Shown piece by piece: positions 18,495 through 27,301 of a stretch of 27,301 nucleotides of DNA. Position 1 is the stretch's first letter, and each line of letters begins with the position of its first letter. The notes under the pieces were generated by a model. The model ran no database searches. It was not told where the DNA came from and was given only the letters and a program-made list of their open reading frames with translations. A program made the translations under genes and the position numbers. The stretch comes from Isoetes engelmannii (Eukaryota; Streptophyta; Lycopodiopsida; Isoetales; Isoetaceae), in assembly GCA_011763485.2 (NCBI GenBank), contig JAANSK020084463.1:1-27301 (forward strand). The letters run 5' to 3'.

Positions 18495-19529
18495 CTATTC
18501 CATGTTTAGAGTTTCTTCTTCTGTTAAAGATTTCTCTTCAGTGAGTCTGTGACCAGGAACTATTGGTATTGAGATTTCTTTTGCATCAGACATGTTAAAT
18601 TTTTTTACCATATTCTCTATATGCCTGCTCTGCTTGAGTGTGAGAGTGTTATTACTTCTATCCCTTTCCACCTCTTTTCCCAGAAATTGCTTAAGAATTC
18701 CTAAATCTGACATTTGAAACCGGTTTTTGAGCATTGCCTTGCACTTATTCAAGCAGTCCACATGATTGGCTACCATAATGCAATCAACAACATACAATGC
18801 TATGATGCAGAAGTTCTCACCATCATTAAATCTGTACAAATTCCCATCATTTTGCAATTTTTCAAAACCTTGCTCTTTGAGAAAATGATCCATACAAAGA
18901 TACTATTCTCTTGGAGCCTGTTTCAAACCATAAACCGCCCTGTTTAGTTTCCAAATTTTTCCATTTGATTGTTCATAGCCAGGGGCTGGCCTCATGTACA
19001 CCTCTTCCTCCAGTTTTGCATTCAAAAATGTTGTTTTAACTTCCATGTGATGTATTTCCATATTCATTGCATTTGCCAAAGCAAGAAGCACTCTTATGCT
19101 TGTCAATTTCACAATAGGAGAATATGTTTCATCATAATCTCTTCCTTTCTTCTGGGTAAACCCTTGTGCCACCAACCGAGCTTTAAACTTCTTGCTGCCA
19201 TCAGCACAAGTTTTTATTTTGTATATCCATTTGCTGCCTATAACATTGTGCTTTAGTGGATAATCCACAACATCATATGTGTCAGTACTTTCAAAAGAAT
19301 TCATTTCCTCTTCCATTGCCTTTTCCCATCTGATTTTATCACCTGATTTTATTGCTTCATCAAATGTTGAGGGTACAACCTCATCATCCAAAATAGCCAT
19401 TATCTGATCATGGCTATCATCTTCGAACATCAGCCTCCTGCTTTTACCCAATTCATTCCTTCCATATTTTTCATTATTCACATTGACATCTTCCATTAGT
19501 CTCTCAAGTTGAGACTTCCTTTTCTTCAC
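18495..19529 (-). pseudogene. Copia reverse transcriptase, broken and with altered active site
   Basis: The block starting near 19529 reads W.KAMEEEMNSFES and GSKWIYKIKTCADGSKKFKA, then ARLVAQGFTQKKGRDYDETY, SPIVKLTSIRVLLALA, FLNAKLEEEVYMRPAPGYEQ and VYGLKQAPRE. This is the standard copia order. A TAG (18903-18905) follows where the family has Trp. The same frame continues with MDHFLKEQGFEKL, LYVVDCIMVANHVD and FLGKEVERDRSNN. The catalytic motif, normally YVDD in copia elements, is YVVD, so one metal-binding Asp is lost. A second stop closes the frame at 18495. The region before 19529 has another in-frame TAA near 19560. Confidence 0.93.
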
Positions 19530-19623
19530 AGTTTTGCTTTCACCTGCTTCCTGTTCTTACTGCTCAGAGTTTGTCTCTTGCTCTTCTTGATGCTTATTAG
19601 CATCTTCATCATCAGAATCTGTA

Positions 19624-20685
19624 TCAACTGCCGTATATGTTGCTTTGTCCGAGTTTTTTTGTTTTTGTTTCTTCTTTATCACCTTTATTTCTGTATCTAT
19701 CTTTGTATAAAACTGATTCATCAAATTCCACATCTCGACTGATAATTATAGACCTACTTTCTGGGACAAATATCCTATAGCCTTTACTCTCTTCATCATA
19801 GCCAACCAAGTAGCCTATTTCTGCCTTGCTATCCAACTTTTGTCTCAGTTCAGATGGAATGTGAGTATAAGCCAGACATCCATATGCTTTGAATAGTTCA
19901 TAATCAATTTTTGTAGAGGAGTTTGACCACAACAAATTAGGAATATTATCTTTTAGACTCGAAGATGGTAGCTTGTTCTGAATTAAGATGGCAGTCTTCA
20001 AGGCCTCCTCCCAAAGGTAATTTGGTAGCCCTCCATGCTTGATCGTGGACCTCACAGCATCCATAACCGTCCTGTTCTTCCTTTCTGCAACACCATTCTG
20101 TTGTGGGCTAAACCTACAAGTTAATTGTCTCTTGATGCCTTTGGCAATACAAGAATCTTTAAACTTATTGGACGAATACTCTTCTCTCCTATCAGACCTG
20201 ATACATTTGAGTTGTTTTCCAGTTTCTCTCTCCATTTCATTCACATACTGCTTGAATGCTTGAAGAGCTTGATCTTTGTGAGTGAGACAATAACACTTAC
20301 ATTTTCTGCTATAATCATCTATGAATGAAATAAAGTACTTCTTGTTTTTTCTAGAATTGACATTGAGTGGTCCGCACAAATCAGTGTGCACTAATTGTAG
20401 AACCTCAGAGGCTCTATGTTTTGTACTTTTGAATGGTATTCTGGTCAATTTCCCGAGCATACAACCTTCACACAAATGCTTATCAGACTTTACTTCTTTG
20501 CATTTAATCAACCCCTTTTTGGCCAAAACTTTCACATTATTGCAATGTGTGTGAGCAAGCCTGTTATGCCATAATTCAAAATCTGAAAATCCAATTGCAT
20601 TTATACTGTCAACGGACAAGTTGTTTAACTGAAATAGATTTTCAATCCTTTTTGCTCGAAACTTTAATATATTCCCCAAATACAT
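19624..20685 (-). pseudogene. Copia integrase
   Basis: The frame carries the zinc-binding region (LWHNRLAHTHCNNVKVL, then CEGCMLGK; HHCC type) and the catalytic core with LVHTDLCGPL, CIRSDRREEYSSNKF and NGVAERKNRTVMD, so all three acidic residues are kept. In the second motif the family's usual SDRGGEY is SDRREEY. The C-terminal part includes KAYGCLAYTHIPSELRQKLD, AEIGYLVGYDEESKGYRIF and SRDVEFDES, typical copia sequence. It is shifted relative to the gag-protease frame (overlap 20664-20685) and to the reverse transcriptase frame (shift in the T-run near 19655). Confidence 0.93.
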
Positions 20686-22049
20686 GCTTTAGAGTAAAAA
20701 AGAACTCTATATCCTAGATCAACAAACTGGCTAACAGAGATGAGCTTTTTCACTATTGTAGGAACACAAAAAACGTCTTGAATGTTGACTACTTTTCCAT
20801 CTAAGTTGATTAGCTGCAACAGACCCCTAGCTTCTATTTTTTGAATTTCTCCATTTCCCACTTGAATGCTCCTTGACTTTGTTGACACAAAGTCTTTGAG
20901 CAAATCAGTAGAGTGAACTACTGATCTTTCAGCTCCAGAATCAACTACAATGTCATCATGACATGTGTTAGTCAAAAGTGATTTATGGAGAATGGAAAAA
21001 GTAGAGAATACCTCATCATCATCTTCTTCTTTATCTTTTTCCTCATCTTCATGCTCTTGTGCAATGAAGGTACCTGCTCCACGCTTCTCCTTTGAGGTAT
21101 CAGACCTCCCTCCTCTAAAGTTCCCTTTTTCCTTCCCTTTACCATAATCTTTGGGAGTAGGACACTTGGCAGATGAGTGTCCTCTTCCTCCACAATTGTA
21201 GCATGTGAATTCTCCTTTTAACTTGGGACAATTATTCTTAAAGTGGCTTTTTTCATGGCAGTGAAAACATTCTTTATTTTGAGCTGCCCCTTTTCCCTTT
21301 TTGCTAGTATAGAGAATTTCTGCAGTCTCATTTCCCTCATCTCTCATAATCCATTTCTGCTCACACTCAGTCCTAAGAACAGACTCTGCTTGTTCCCTGT
21401 TAGTGGCCATGTTCCTTATGAATAAAGAGAGATGTTCATTTTCAGGAATGGCTCTAGCAATAGCTAGTACTTGGTACCTCTCACTTAAGTTTATTCCTGC
21501 CCCACTCAAATCAGCAATAATATTGTCAAGTTTGTTGAAAAATTCAGTAACATCACCATCCTCATGTAATTTCAGCTTCCTAAGTTCCTTTTCAAGCAAA
21601 TCAATCTGAGAAGATGTTTTTTCCTCATAATGTTTAAGCATGAAACACCACATTTCCTTAGCAGACATGTTTCTAAGCTTAAGTCTGATAGTAGGACTTA
21701 CTTTGGATGAGATAATCCCTTGTGCTTCTTTATGTTTTGTATATAGCATCTTTGAGCTGATTCCTCCTCCAACAGCACGCTGGCCACTTGCAGTCTGAGC
21801 ACTAGCTCCTGCTCCATTACTTCCTCGAGCAGTACCTGATACATTGGTAGCAGTACCTTCTGTAGCAGATCTAGTAGTTGAGCTGGATTCTCCCAATAGG
21901 TAAACATCTTCCCCTGCAGGATCCACCAATTCCCACAGATCTTCAACTTCCAAAACATGCTTAATGGCGTCCTTCCAAACTTGGAAGCCTGACCCTCCTT
22001 GGTACACATCAATGCTGCTCGAGAGCCCTGCACCAAATCTGCTGGACAT
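20664..22049 (-). pseudogene. Copia gag and protease, frame intact but cut off from pol
   Basis: This 461-codon frame starts 10 bases after the primer site. The N-terminal gag region has GSGFQVWKDAIKHVLEVEDL (19-38) and the UBN2-like block EMWCFMLKHYEEKTSSQIDL (132-151) with LHEDGDVTEFFNKLD. There are two CCHC zinc knuckles, CFHCHEKSHFKNNC (261-274) and CYNCGGRGHSSAKC (283-296). A basic Gly-rich linker and an acidic stretch (332-346) follow. The protease motif is VVDSGAERSVVHS (Asp370) with later GLLQLINLDGKVVNIQDVFC. The knuckles bind RNA and the protease cuts the polyprotein. The frame ends by a one-base shift into the integrase frame. It is among the best preserved parts of the element. 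Confidence 0.93.
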
Positions 22050-22058
22050 GTTTCTTTA

Positions 22059-22070
22059 GCTCTGATACCA
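22059..22070 (-). promoter_or_regulatory. Primer binding site for initiator-Met tRNA
   Basis: The minus strand reads TGGTATCAGAGC, complementary to the 3' end of plant initiator tRNA-Met, two bases inside the 5' LTR. This is the standard copia primer. Confidence 0.97.
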
Positions 22071-22072
22071 AA

Positions 22073-22774
22073 TGTTGAAAATGATAACTACTTTGTACTA
22101 AAGAACACCAAATTATTCACTAGCAATAATGCTTTTATAAATAATGTCCAAGCAAATTTGAAGAGTGCAAGCAAGATCTATGTATTTCAAATTGAGAAAC
22201 TCAAAGGAATGAATTTCACAACTTAATATTTCAATGAACTTCAATGGTTCAATGGTCAGCAATTTAATGAACCAAAATACTCGAAAAATCCCAAGGTACT
22301 GTAGCAATGGGAACGAGCAGTTCACTGTAGCAAATACCACCAACTTTGATCAAGTAATTCATGAAATACTTGATCGTTCCTCCTTGAACAACTTCACACC
22401 GGATTGCAGATAAACATCACAGTGATCTTCCCTCCAATTTGTAGGCTGTGAACCCGTCGGTTATGGAGACAGTTGGGCCCGATCTTCTGGTCTTCGTACC
22501 ACCTTAATATATTGCTATATTTGCTGTGTTCGGATCCCCCCAAATACAAAGGTGGTCGAATACCTATTAATATCAATGGTTCCCCTTAATTCAATGAACC
22601 ACTAATAACACGAACCACAAGCTATTTCTGCCATGTTCCTTTTAGAGTATCAACCTTAAATAGCTTGAAGTCCCTAGAATTATTATCTGCATGAACCAAT
22701 GTACTGTATGATCTTTACCATGAAATTCATCTATGGTAAAAGATGTTTGTGATGAATATATCAAATTCCCAACA
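22073..22774 (-). repeat. Right LTR (5' LTR of the copia element)
   Basis: 702 bp, bounded by TGTTG...CAACA. It would hold the element's promoter on the minus strand. It is followed directly by the target duplication GTATG (22775-22779). Compared with the left LTR it keeps a 23-bp segment beginning ACTGTAGCAAATACC. Confidence 0.95.
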
Positions 22775-22779
22775 GTATG
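22775..22779. repeat. Target-site duplication, right copy (GTATG)
   Basis: Identical to 17133-17137. Confidence 0.95.
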
Positions 22780-23087
22780 ACGACCTGTTGGCTTCACTGT
22801 CTGGTACATCAAGACACTCACAGACAAGTTACGATTGAGTTAATAACCAAATGACCTTAACAAACTATAACCTTAAATTATCTACAACTAGATGAGTAAG
22901 TCATAGACCAGCACCTATGGTTGATAATCTAAAGCAACAAAAAGATTTTACAAGTTGTAAGAAACCAGATGTCTGTAACATATATTCTGGAAGAAGTACA
23001 GTAGATAATTCTGTAAATATAGTAGTACATCTACAGACACTATCTACTTGCTGCAAATATTCTATTAGGTCTCAGACTCATCGAATG

Positions 23088-23267
23088 CTAGTGTAGACAT
23101 GTCTGTAGGATAGCATAAGTTAAAGGTAATATTCTGGAAGCAATAATCCTGCTGTGTGGGCTTTTCCTTGAGTCATTCCATTCCTCCATATCATTAAATG
23201 TAATTACACCCTCTTGAATTAGCATTTTCCCAAGCGCCACATATGTCTTGAACGTTGAATCCCATAT
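23088..23267 (-). pseudogene. Candidate C-terminal exon remnant of the alpha-mannosidase gene
   Basis: After a good acceptor (CATCTTTGCAG, AG at 23269-23268) the frame reads IWDSTFKTYVALGKMLIQEG, then VITFNDMEEWNDSRKSP. It lies on the same strand as, and downstream of, the MNS3-like exons. Its spacing of aromatic and acidic residues resembles the 'QIFxAFxKY...GGYxSLDDV' region near the end of class I mannosidases. The match is loose, the DKMETF and LAETLKYLYLLF motifs are absent, and a frame change would be needed. It may instead be an exon of an unrelated gene. Confidence 0.3.
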
Positions 23268-23299
23268 CTGCAAAGATGCAGCATTTAAGCTACCCATGT

Positions 23300-24070
23300 C
23301 TCAATACAGATTTTAAGATCTTTAAAAACTGCTTGAATCACTGCACAATCCTCATTTTCTGAATTTGCTGTTTTATAGACCTACTTGGTAGAAGGTACTT
23401 ATTCCTTGGATCATGTTTTCCAGGTGAAGGCTTTATTAACAAACTATCTGGCATGTTGCATGAGCACTAACGAAAAATGCTTCAAAACAATCAGAATCAT
23501 GGATCAATGGAACTAGTGTAAACATTGGAAGGCATGTTACAACATTTATCTAACTGAATTCCAAGGCATAGCAGTACTCACATTACTGATACTGATACTG
23601 ATACTTTATGCACAGAAGATCACGTAAGTCCTTTCCACTTTGCCAAAATCAAGAGATCCAAATTCAAATGGTTGGACTTGAAACCAAGGTTTTTATATCA
23701 TTCTCTACGATCACACAACAATTAGCAACGTACCCTGTCATTGCCTTTTTGAGATGCCACATAGGAAAGACAGAAAATGGCAACCAATTTACACAGGGCC
23801 TCAAATATGTGCATGCTTATGCATGTCCATTAGATCATTCAAAGCGATGTAAGTACTTTAGTAAACCTATTCCTATGTGAACAATAACAAACAACATCCC
23901 TTTGAGACGACATCTTTGAGAACAGAAAGCACATTAATTATGAAAGGACAAATCAGAAATACAAGTAGCCTACTCATCCAGACTATGATCACATCTCCGG
24001 TTTTGATTGTTATTGTCAACCCAAATATGTGTAACCATACTTGCAGATTTAGCCATCGCCATTCCACATT
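23300..24070. other. Between mannosidase remnants; no supportable gene
   Basis: If the mannosidase gene was complete, its middle exons should lie here. Only a possible shifted trace (AMAKSASMVTH near 24050-24015, compare the family's LAKTCxxMY) was seen. The plus-strand frames here have no recognisable content. ACTGAT is repeated four times at about 23584-23603. Confidence 0.4.
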
Positions 24071-24073
24071 TAT

Positions 24074-24669
24074 TTAAGGAAGTTCTATCGGTCCTAATGC
24101 AAGATTTCCAGCCAGGAAGCATACCTGCAGAGAAGTCGAAATGAAGTCTGGCATTTCAGAAAAGAGTTGAAAAAACATGTTATTTTTTTATTCTTACATT
24201 GTGCATTTTCCAATAATATAATAAAAAGTTATTGACGATGGAGAAACTATTACTAGATGGTCCGCTTTCAGACTTAAGCTTGACGCACCACCATTTGGAA
24301 GTTCACTCGCATATATAAGCTGCTTTTGTTCTGACTTGCCTAACAATAGCTGTCTCACACCAGACATAACTTCGTCATACATCTCACATAAATACTGAAT
24401 ATGGCTACCATCTAGCATGCTACCTCCTTGTTATTGTCACACCTTTAAAAGATACTCATAATAGCTATTGCCTCAAGAACCAAGCCTGATAGTGCTTCCC
24501 TGGAACTGTCCTGAATGTGTGCTGCATACAATATGCTTCCATAAGAATGTGACTCAACATAAGCCTTGCATCAAGATGATTAGAAATGATGTCATACTAG
24601 CATATCCCATAGAGGAGATAGTATTTGAAATCTGACAACTCACCTGATAAAAATTGGCACTAGTCCATC
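24074..24669 (-). pseudogene. Class I alpha-1,2-mannosidase (GH47, MNS3-like), exon remnants with stops
   Basis: Intact relatives trim mannose from N-glycans in the early secretory pathway. Three exons are visible. Exon 24669-24644 reads DGLVPIFI and splits a Ser codon at AG|GTGAGT. Exon 24521-24254 completes the Ser and reads THSGQFQGSTIRLGS, stop, GNSYYEYLLKV, stop, Q, stop, QGGSMLDGSHIQYLCEMYDE, VMSGVRQLLLGKSEQ, ASELPNGGASSLSLKADHL, then |GTAATA. Exon from 24124 reads VCFLAGNLALG and then loses the frame (TAA 24076-24074). The order and phases match the family's 'GLVPIxIS...GxxIRLGSxGDSYYEYLxKVW...MYxEAMxGVRxLL...KMDHLVCFLPGTLALG'. Introns are 122 and 129 bp. Stops at 24475, 24439 and 24433 fall at Arg, Trp and one further codon, the first two as expected from C-to-T or G-to-A change. 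The family call is firm; the MNS3 subgroup is likely. Confidence 0.8.
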
Positions 24670-25560
24670 CTAAAAGAACATAGGGCATTCTAGATTAATT
24701 ATCTTTAAAGTTTCTTGCAATAGACCCATCATAGCTTCCACTCAAACTTGCAGCTACAATTCATTTCTTAGAGAACACTAGCATACAACACACACATGAA
24801 AACCATTGACACGAAAACAATGTGAAGATATGACCAAAGCTAGGAAATGAAACTAACCTTTTTAGAAGTAATAGCTTGCAGTAGGTATGTCGGTAGAAGA
24901 ATGACGGTACTCAGCAAATCCGGGAACGTTCATGGAAAATCAAATTAAGAGATCATATAGTCTATAAATCTAGCCCTTATTCTGGAGAATTGGATATACA
25001 AAAAACTACACAGATCGAAACCATGCTTACCTTACACATCCATTTGCGATTCCAATATCAAGAACTCTATGCAAAATTCTGGCATAACTCCGATGAATAC
25101 ATTCCAGAGCATTTTACAAAAATCTAACGGATGTAAAATGGAAATCTTCAAGGATACTAAAAGGCACATGCCATAAGGCAAGAAATGCCATGCCAACCTG
25201 GCAAATCGTTCCTACTATGCCGTCATAGCAAATCGTTGCTCTAAAAAATGTTCTTGCAGATCACTTCTCAAAAATCGCAACTTCCTACCCATGAACACGC
25301 TGGAATTTCTTTGAATTTCTCTCACCGTGGATTTGATCTAACGATTTTAATGCTCTCCACCTGCACAGAAATCTTATCTGACGGCAACGTGGATAGCCTC
25401 AGAACGACTTAAAGAGCCAACCCCGGGTTGTGCAAACGTGCTAAAAACTAGCAGATATGCGGGGTTTGGGAAAGGATAGGATAGCAAAAATAAAGAAGAA
25501 TTGGGAAAGAAGAGGAGAGCAAGCTTTTCTAAGGAGCGAAACTAAGATGTTATTAAAGGT
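24670..25560 (-). other. Upstream part of the mannosidase relic; possible 5' leader
   Basis: A candidate preceding exon end (QAITSKK|GTTAGT, boundary at 24858/24857) is in phase with the 24669 exon but is weak in homology. Around 25480-25530 the minus strand is pyrimidine-rich (GCTCTCCTCTTCTTTCCC), and a telo-box-like CTAGGGTT lies at 25575-25568. Together these look like a plant promoter and leader for a minus-strand gene. The N-terminal mannosidase domains were not recognised. Confidence 0.3.
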
Positions 25561-27301
25561 TACTCTGAACCCTAGTTTGATTGCAATGTGTTTCTAGCAA
25601 ATAAACATATAGAACAACTAATGGACTCGTGCTATTTTTGTACGGGGTATAGGCTATTGCTTCGGATGGATGAATGTAGAAGGCTTCCAAATAAAGGCAT
25701 CTCTATGTATGGAATTATTTTCCAGCCAAAGGACAATGTAAGACCAAGGTAAAACCAATGGGATTGTACCATGGAGAGCTAAGATTTGACAATGTAATCT
25801 GCATAATATAAATTTAGGTATTAGAATAGCTTGCATCCAATTGCTCCAAAACAAACCCATCTTTGTTAGATTTAACTTCTACCCGCATGTAACGAAATGT
25901 GATAATTCTAAGAATGGTAGTCCAACCTAAAAAGGATCGATCCAACAGACAAAAGCAAAAATAAAAACAAAAAGATTTCCTACAAATAAGTACTCTAGCA
26001 TAAAGAAAAGTGCAGAAAGGGAGAGCAAACATGCCATGTGCATGAAATAAGATAAGAAAGGAATATGCACTAATATGTCTATGTTGCAATAACACAATGT
26101 GCATGGGTTTGATGTGCTGTGGTTAGCAAGTGCCTTTTGTCTAGGTTTGAGTCTCCAAAATAAGTTCAAGCTAGTGCCAAAGCTAACAAAATGAAAAAAC
26201 AAAGAAAGCAAAGCATGTAGCCTTCATTTCTTGCACATTCTATCACTCCTTAGTTTTCTTTACGTAATGATTAGGCAGTTCAAAGCCAAGGGATCTGTAA
26301 GCCTAAGTATTTAGTCGAGAAGAATAAATAATACTATATATTGACTGGGAAAATGCAAAATCCTCTGCATCCTCGTGACAATTTGATGAATCCAAGTTTG
26401 TTCTGCTTAATGGACTCTTGCTAAACATGTAGCGTAAAAGGAGGTTATCCAAGTTCATGCTCAAGGATGAACTTCAGTGATGATTTTAGTGGCATCAAAT
26501 TGAAATATGATATAGCTAGTTGGCAATCAATGTAGGATCAAACAAATTTTTGAAGGCGATGAAACAAATTTTTTTAGTAATTATGGCGATAAAATTTACC
26601 CACAAAAACATTTTTTGGATTCCTTATGGTGATGGTTGACATCCTAAAGTTGTCAGGTCGTAATGCAACATCTAATGTTTGGTAGGTGGCAATCCATAGA
26701 CATCATGAGCTAACGTTAACATCTAATGTTTTTTGACAAGCCATTACCATCATGAGCTAACGCTAACATCTAATGTTTGGTATTTCAGATTAAATATTTA
26801 CACAAATACCCTCAAACCATTTGATAGAGGGCATGGCAAAATTGAAAATGCAAATCTATATAAGTAGAATATGAATGACTAAGTCGAGATGAGAAAATAA
26901 GAACTATTTGCTCTTTAAAGAACGTGACCATGGGTGGAACAAAGTTTTCAATGCATTAGAATTTTCCAATTGGGGCTCACTTGATTTATTTGGAAGGGAA
27001 TTGCAAGAAGTGTGAAAACCACGATTTCACTATTTTGAACTTATTCCACATTTCATTTTTTTTTTGTCGGGTTTTTAACCTATGTTTTGGTCAAGATTTT
27101 GCATCCTGGTTTTTTTTTTGTATATGAATTGGGGGCCATATTGTACCATGTTTTATGTGTGTTGAAAAAGGAAGACAACAAAATCATGGCAAAAAGTATA
27201 GTGTTTGCTAGACAAAACGCTATCATATTTATATGAGTCCACTATGTCCACCCGTTCTCCTCTATAGAGAAACTCTAAATGCCCAACCTTAAGTGCCCCA
27301 A
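25561..27301. other. AT-rich intergenic sequence, no supportable gene
   Basis: The minus-strand frames at 25654-26211 are Phe/Leu/Cys-rich without family features. Long T-runs lie near 27050-27120. Apart from a short tandem repeat at 26667-26782, nothing is supported. Confidence 0.6.
26667..26782. repeat. Tandem repeat, about 2.3 units of 47-51 bp
   Basis: AACATCTAATGTTT begins units at 26667, 26718 and 26765. The first two end in CATCATGAGCTAACG plus two variable bases. The third is partial. The middles of the units differ. Confidence 0.85.

Larger units (their letters stand above)
17138..22774 (-). mobile_element. Ty1/copia LTR retrotransposon, complete but coding-defective
   Basis: The 5637-bp element is read on the minus strand. 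In transcription order it has the 5' LTR (22774-22073), tRNA-Met primer site, gag and protease, integrase, reverse transcriptase, RNase H, polypurine tract and 3' LTR (17814-17138). The order integrase before reverse transcriptase defines the copia superfamily. Matching 5-bp target duplications show that both ends are original. By eye the LTRs differ by about 14 substitutions (about 2%), a 23-bp segment and a 2-bp segment. The coding region has at least two frameshifts (near 20690 and 19655), three in-frame stops (19560, 18903, 18495) and a changed catalytic motif. It cannot make a working polyprotein but could have been moved in trans. Confidence 0.97.

Noticed and set aside
18335-21609. Many plus-strand frames across the retrotransposon
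   Set aside because: All lie opposite gag, integrase or reverse transcriptase and show no independent motifs.
25654-26211. Hydrophobic minus-strand frames that might be membrane proteins
   Set aside because: Composition is what AT-rich noncoding DNA gives; overlapping frames all look alike and no splice or start context supports one.

Overview
The window looks like AT-rich nuclear DNA of a land plant. The evidence is a plant-type CDK-like kinase, GT..AG introns of 120-150 bp, a Ty1/copia retrotransposon primed by initiator-Met tRNA, a PIF/Harbinger transposase relic, and host-gene relics that look plant-like (a class I alpha-mannosidase of the MNS3 type and the N-terminus of TFIIH p62/TFB1). 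The species cannot be told. Homology calls come from reading the translations and comparing them with remembered family motifs; no search was run.

Left part (1-6.8 kb). The 3'-ward exons of an unidentified minus-strand gene run off the left edge. Next comes a region of DNA-transposon debris: an inverted-repeat element (about 1268-2550) lies between a long (TC)n(AC)n microsatellite and a (TCCC)n microsatellite, and a second, directly oriented copy of its end starts at once after the latter. A frameshifted Harbinger transposase follows (4591-5893), and a short relic of the same protein's N-terminal region lies inside the first element. A G-poor 'CTGCAACTAC' repeat tract closes this part.

Middle part (7-11.5 kb). 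This accessory-looking region holds coding-like pieces of an unrecognised protein. One is a convincing two-exon junction whose second exon runs into a large foldback repeat (8515-9025). The region also has a dispersed palindromic 16-mer family, duplicated pieces sharing VNEDGTPDVV, and two compact long-stem hairpins (9541-9628 and 10078-10171) of pre-miRNA or small-MITE size. A fragment of a TFB1-like gene follows on the plus strand.

Right part (11.5-27.3 kb). The one apparently intact gene is an uninterrupted 373-codon CDK-like kinase on the minus strand (14407-15528), closest by eye to the CDKG/CDK11 group. A complete but coding-defective copia element (17138-22774, minus strand) follows, with 5-bp target duplications (GTATG), about 2% diverged LTRs, PBS, PPT, gag-PR, IN, RT and RNase H. 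To its right are exons of a decayed MNS3-like alpha-mannosidase, still recognisable through conserved splice sites but carrying three in-frame stops. The last 1.7 kb has no gene I can support.

The genes do not form a pathway. The window is intergenic plant DNA with one probable live kinase gene, one edge gene of unknown function, several dying host-gene copies and several generations of transposons.
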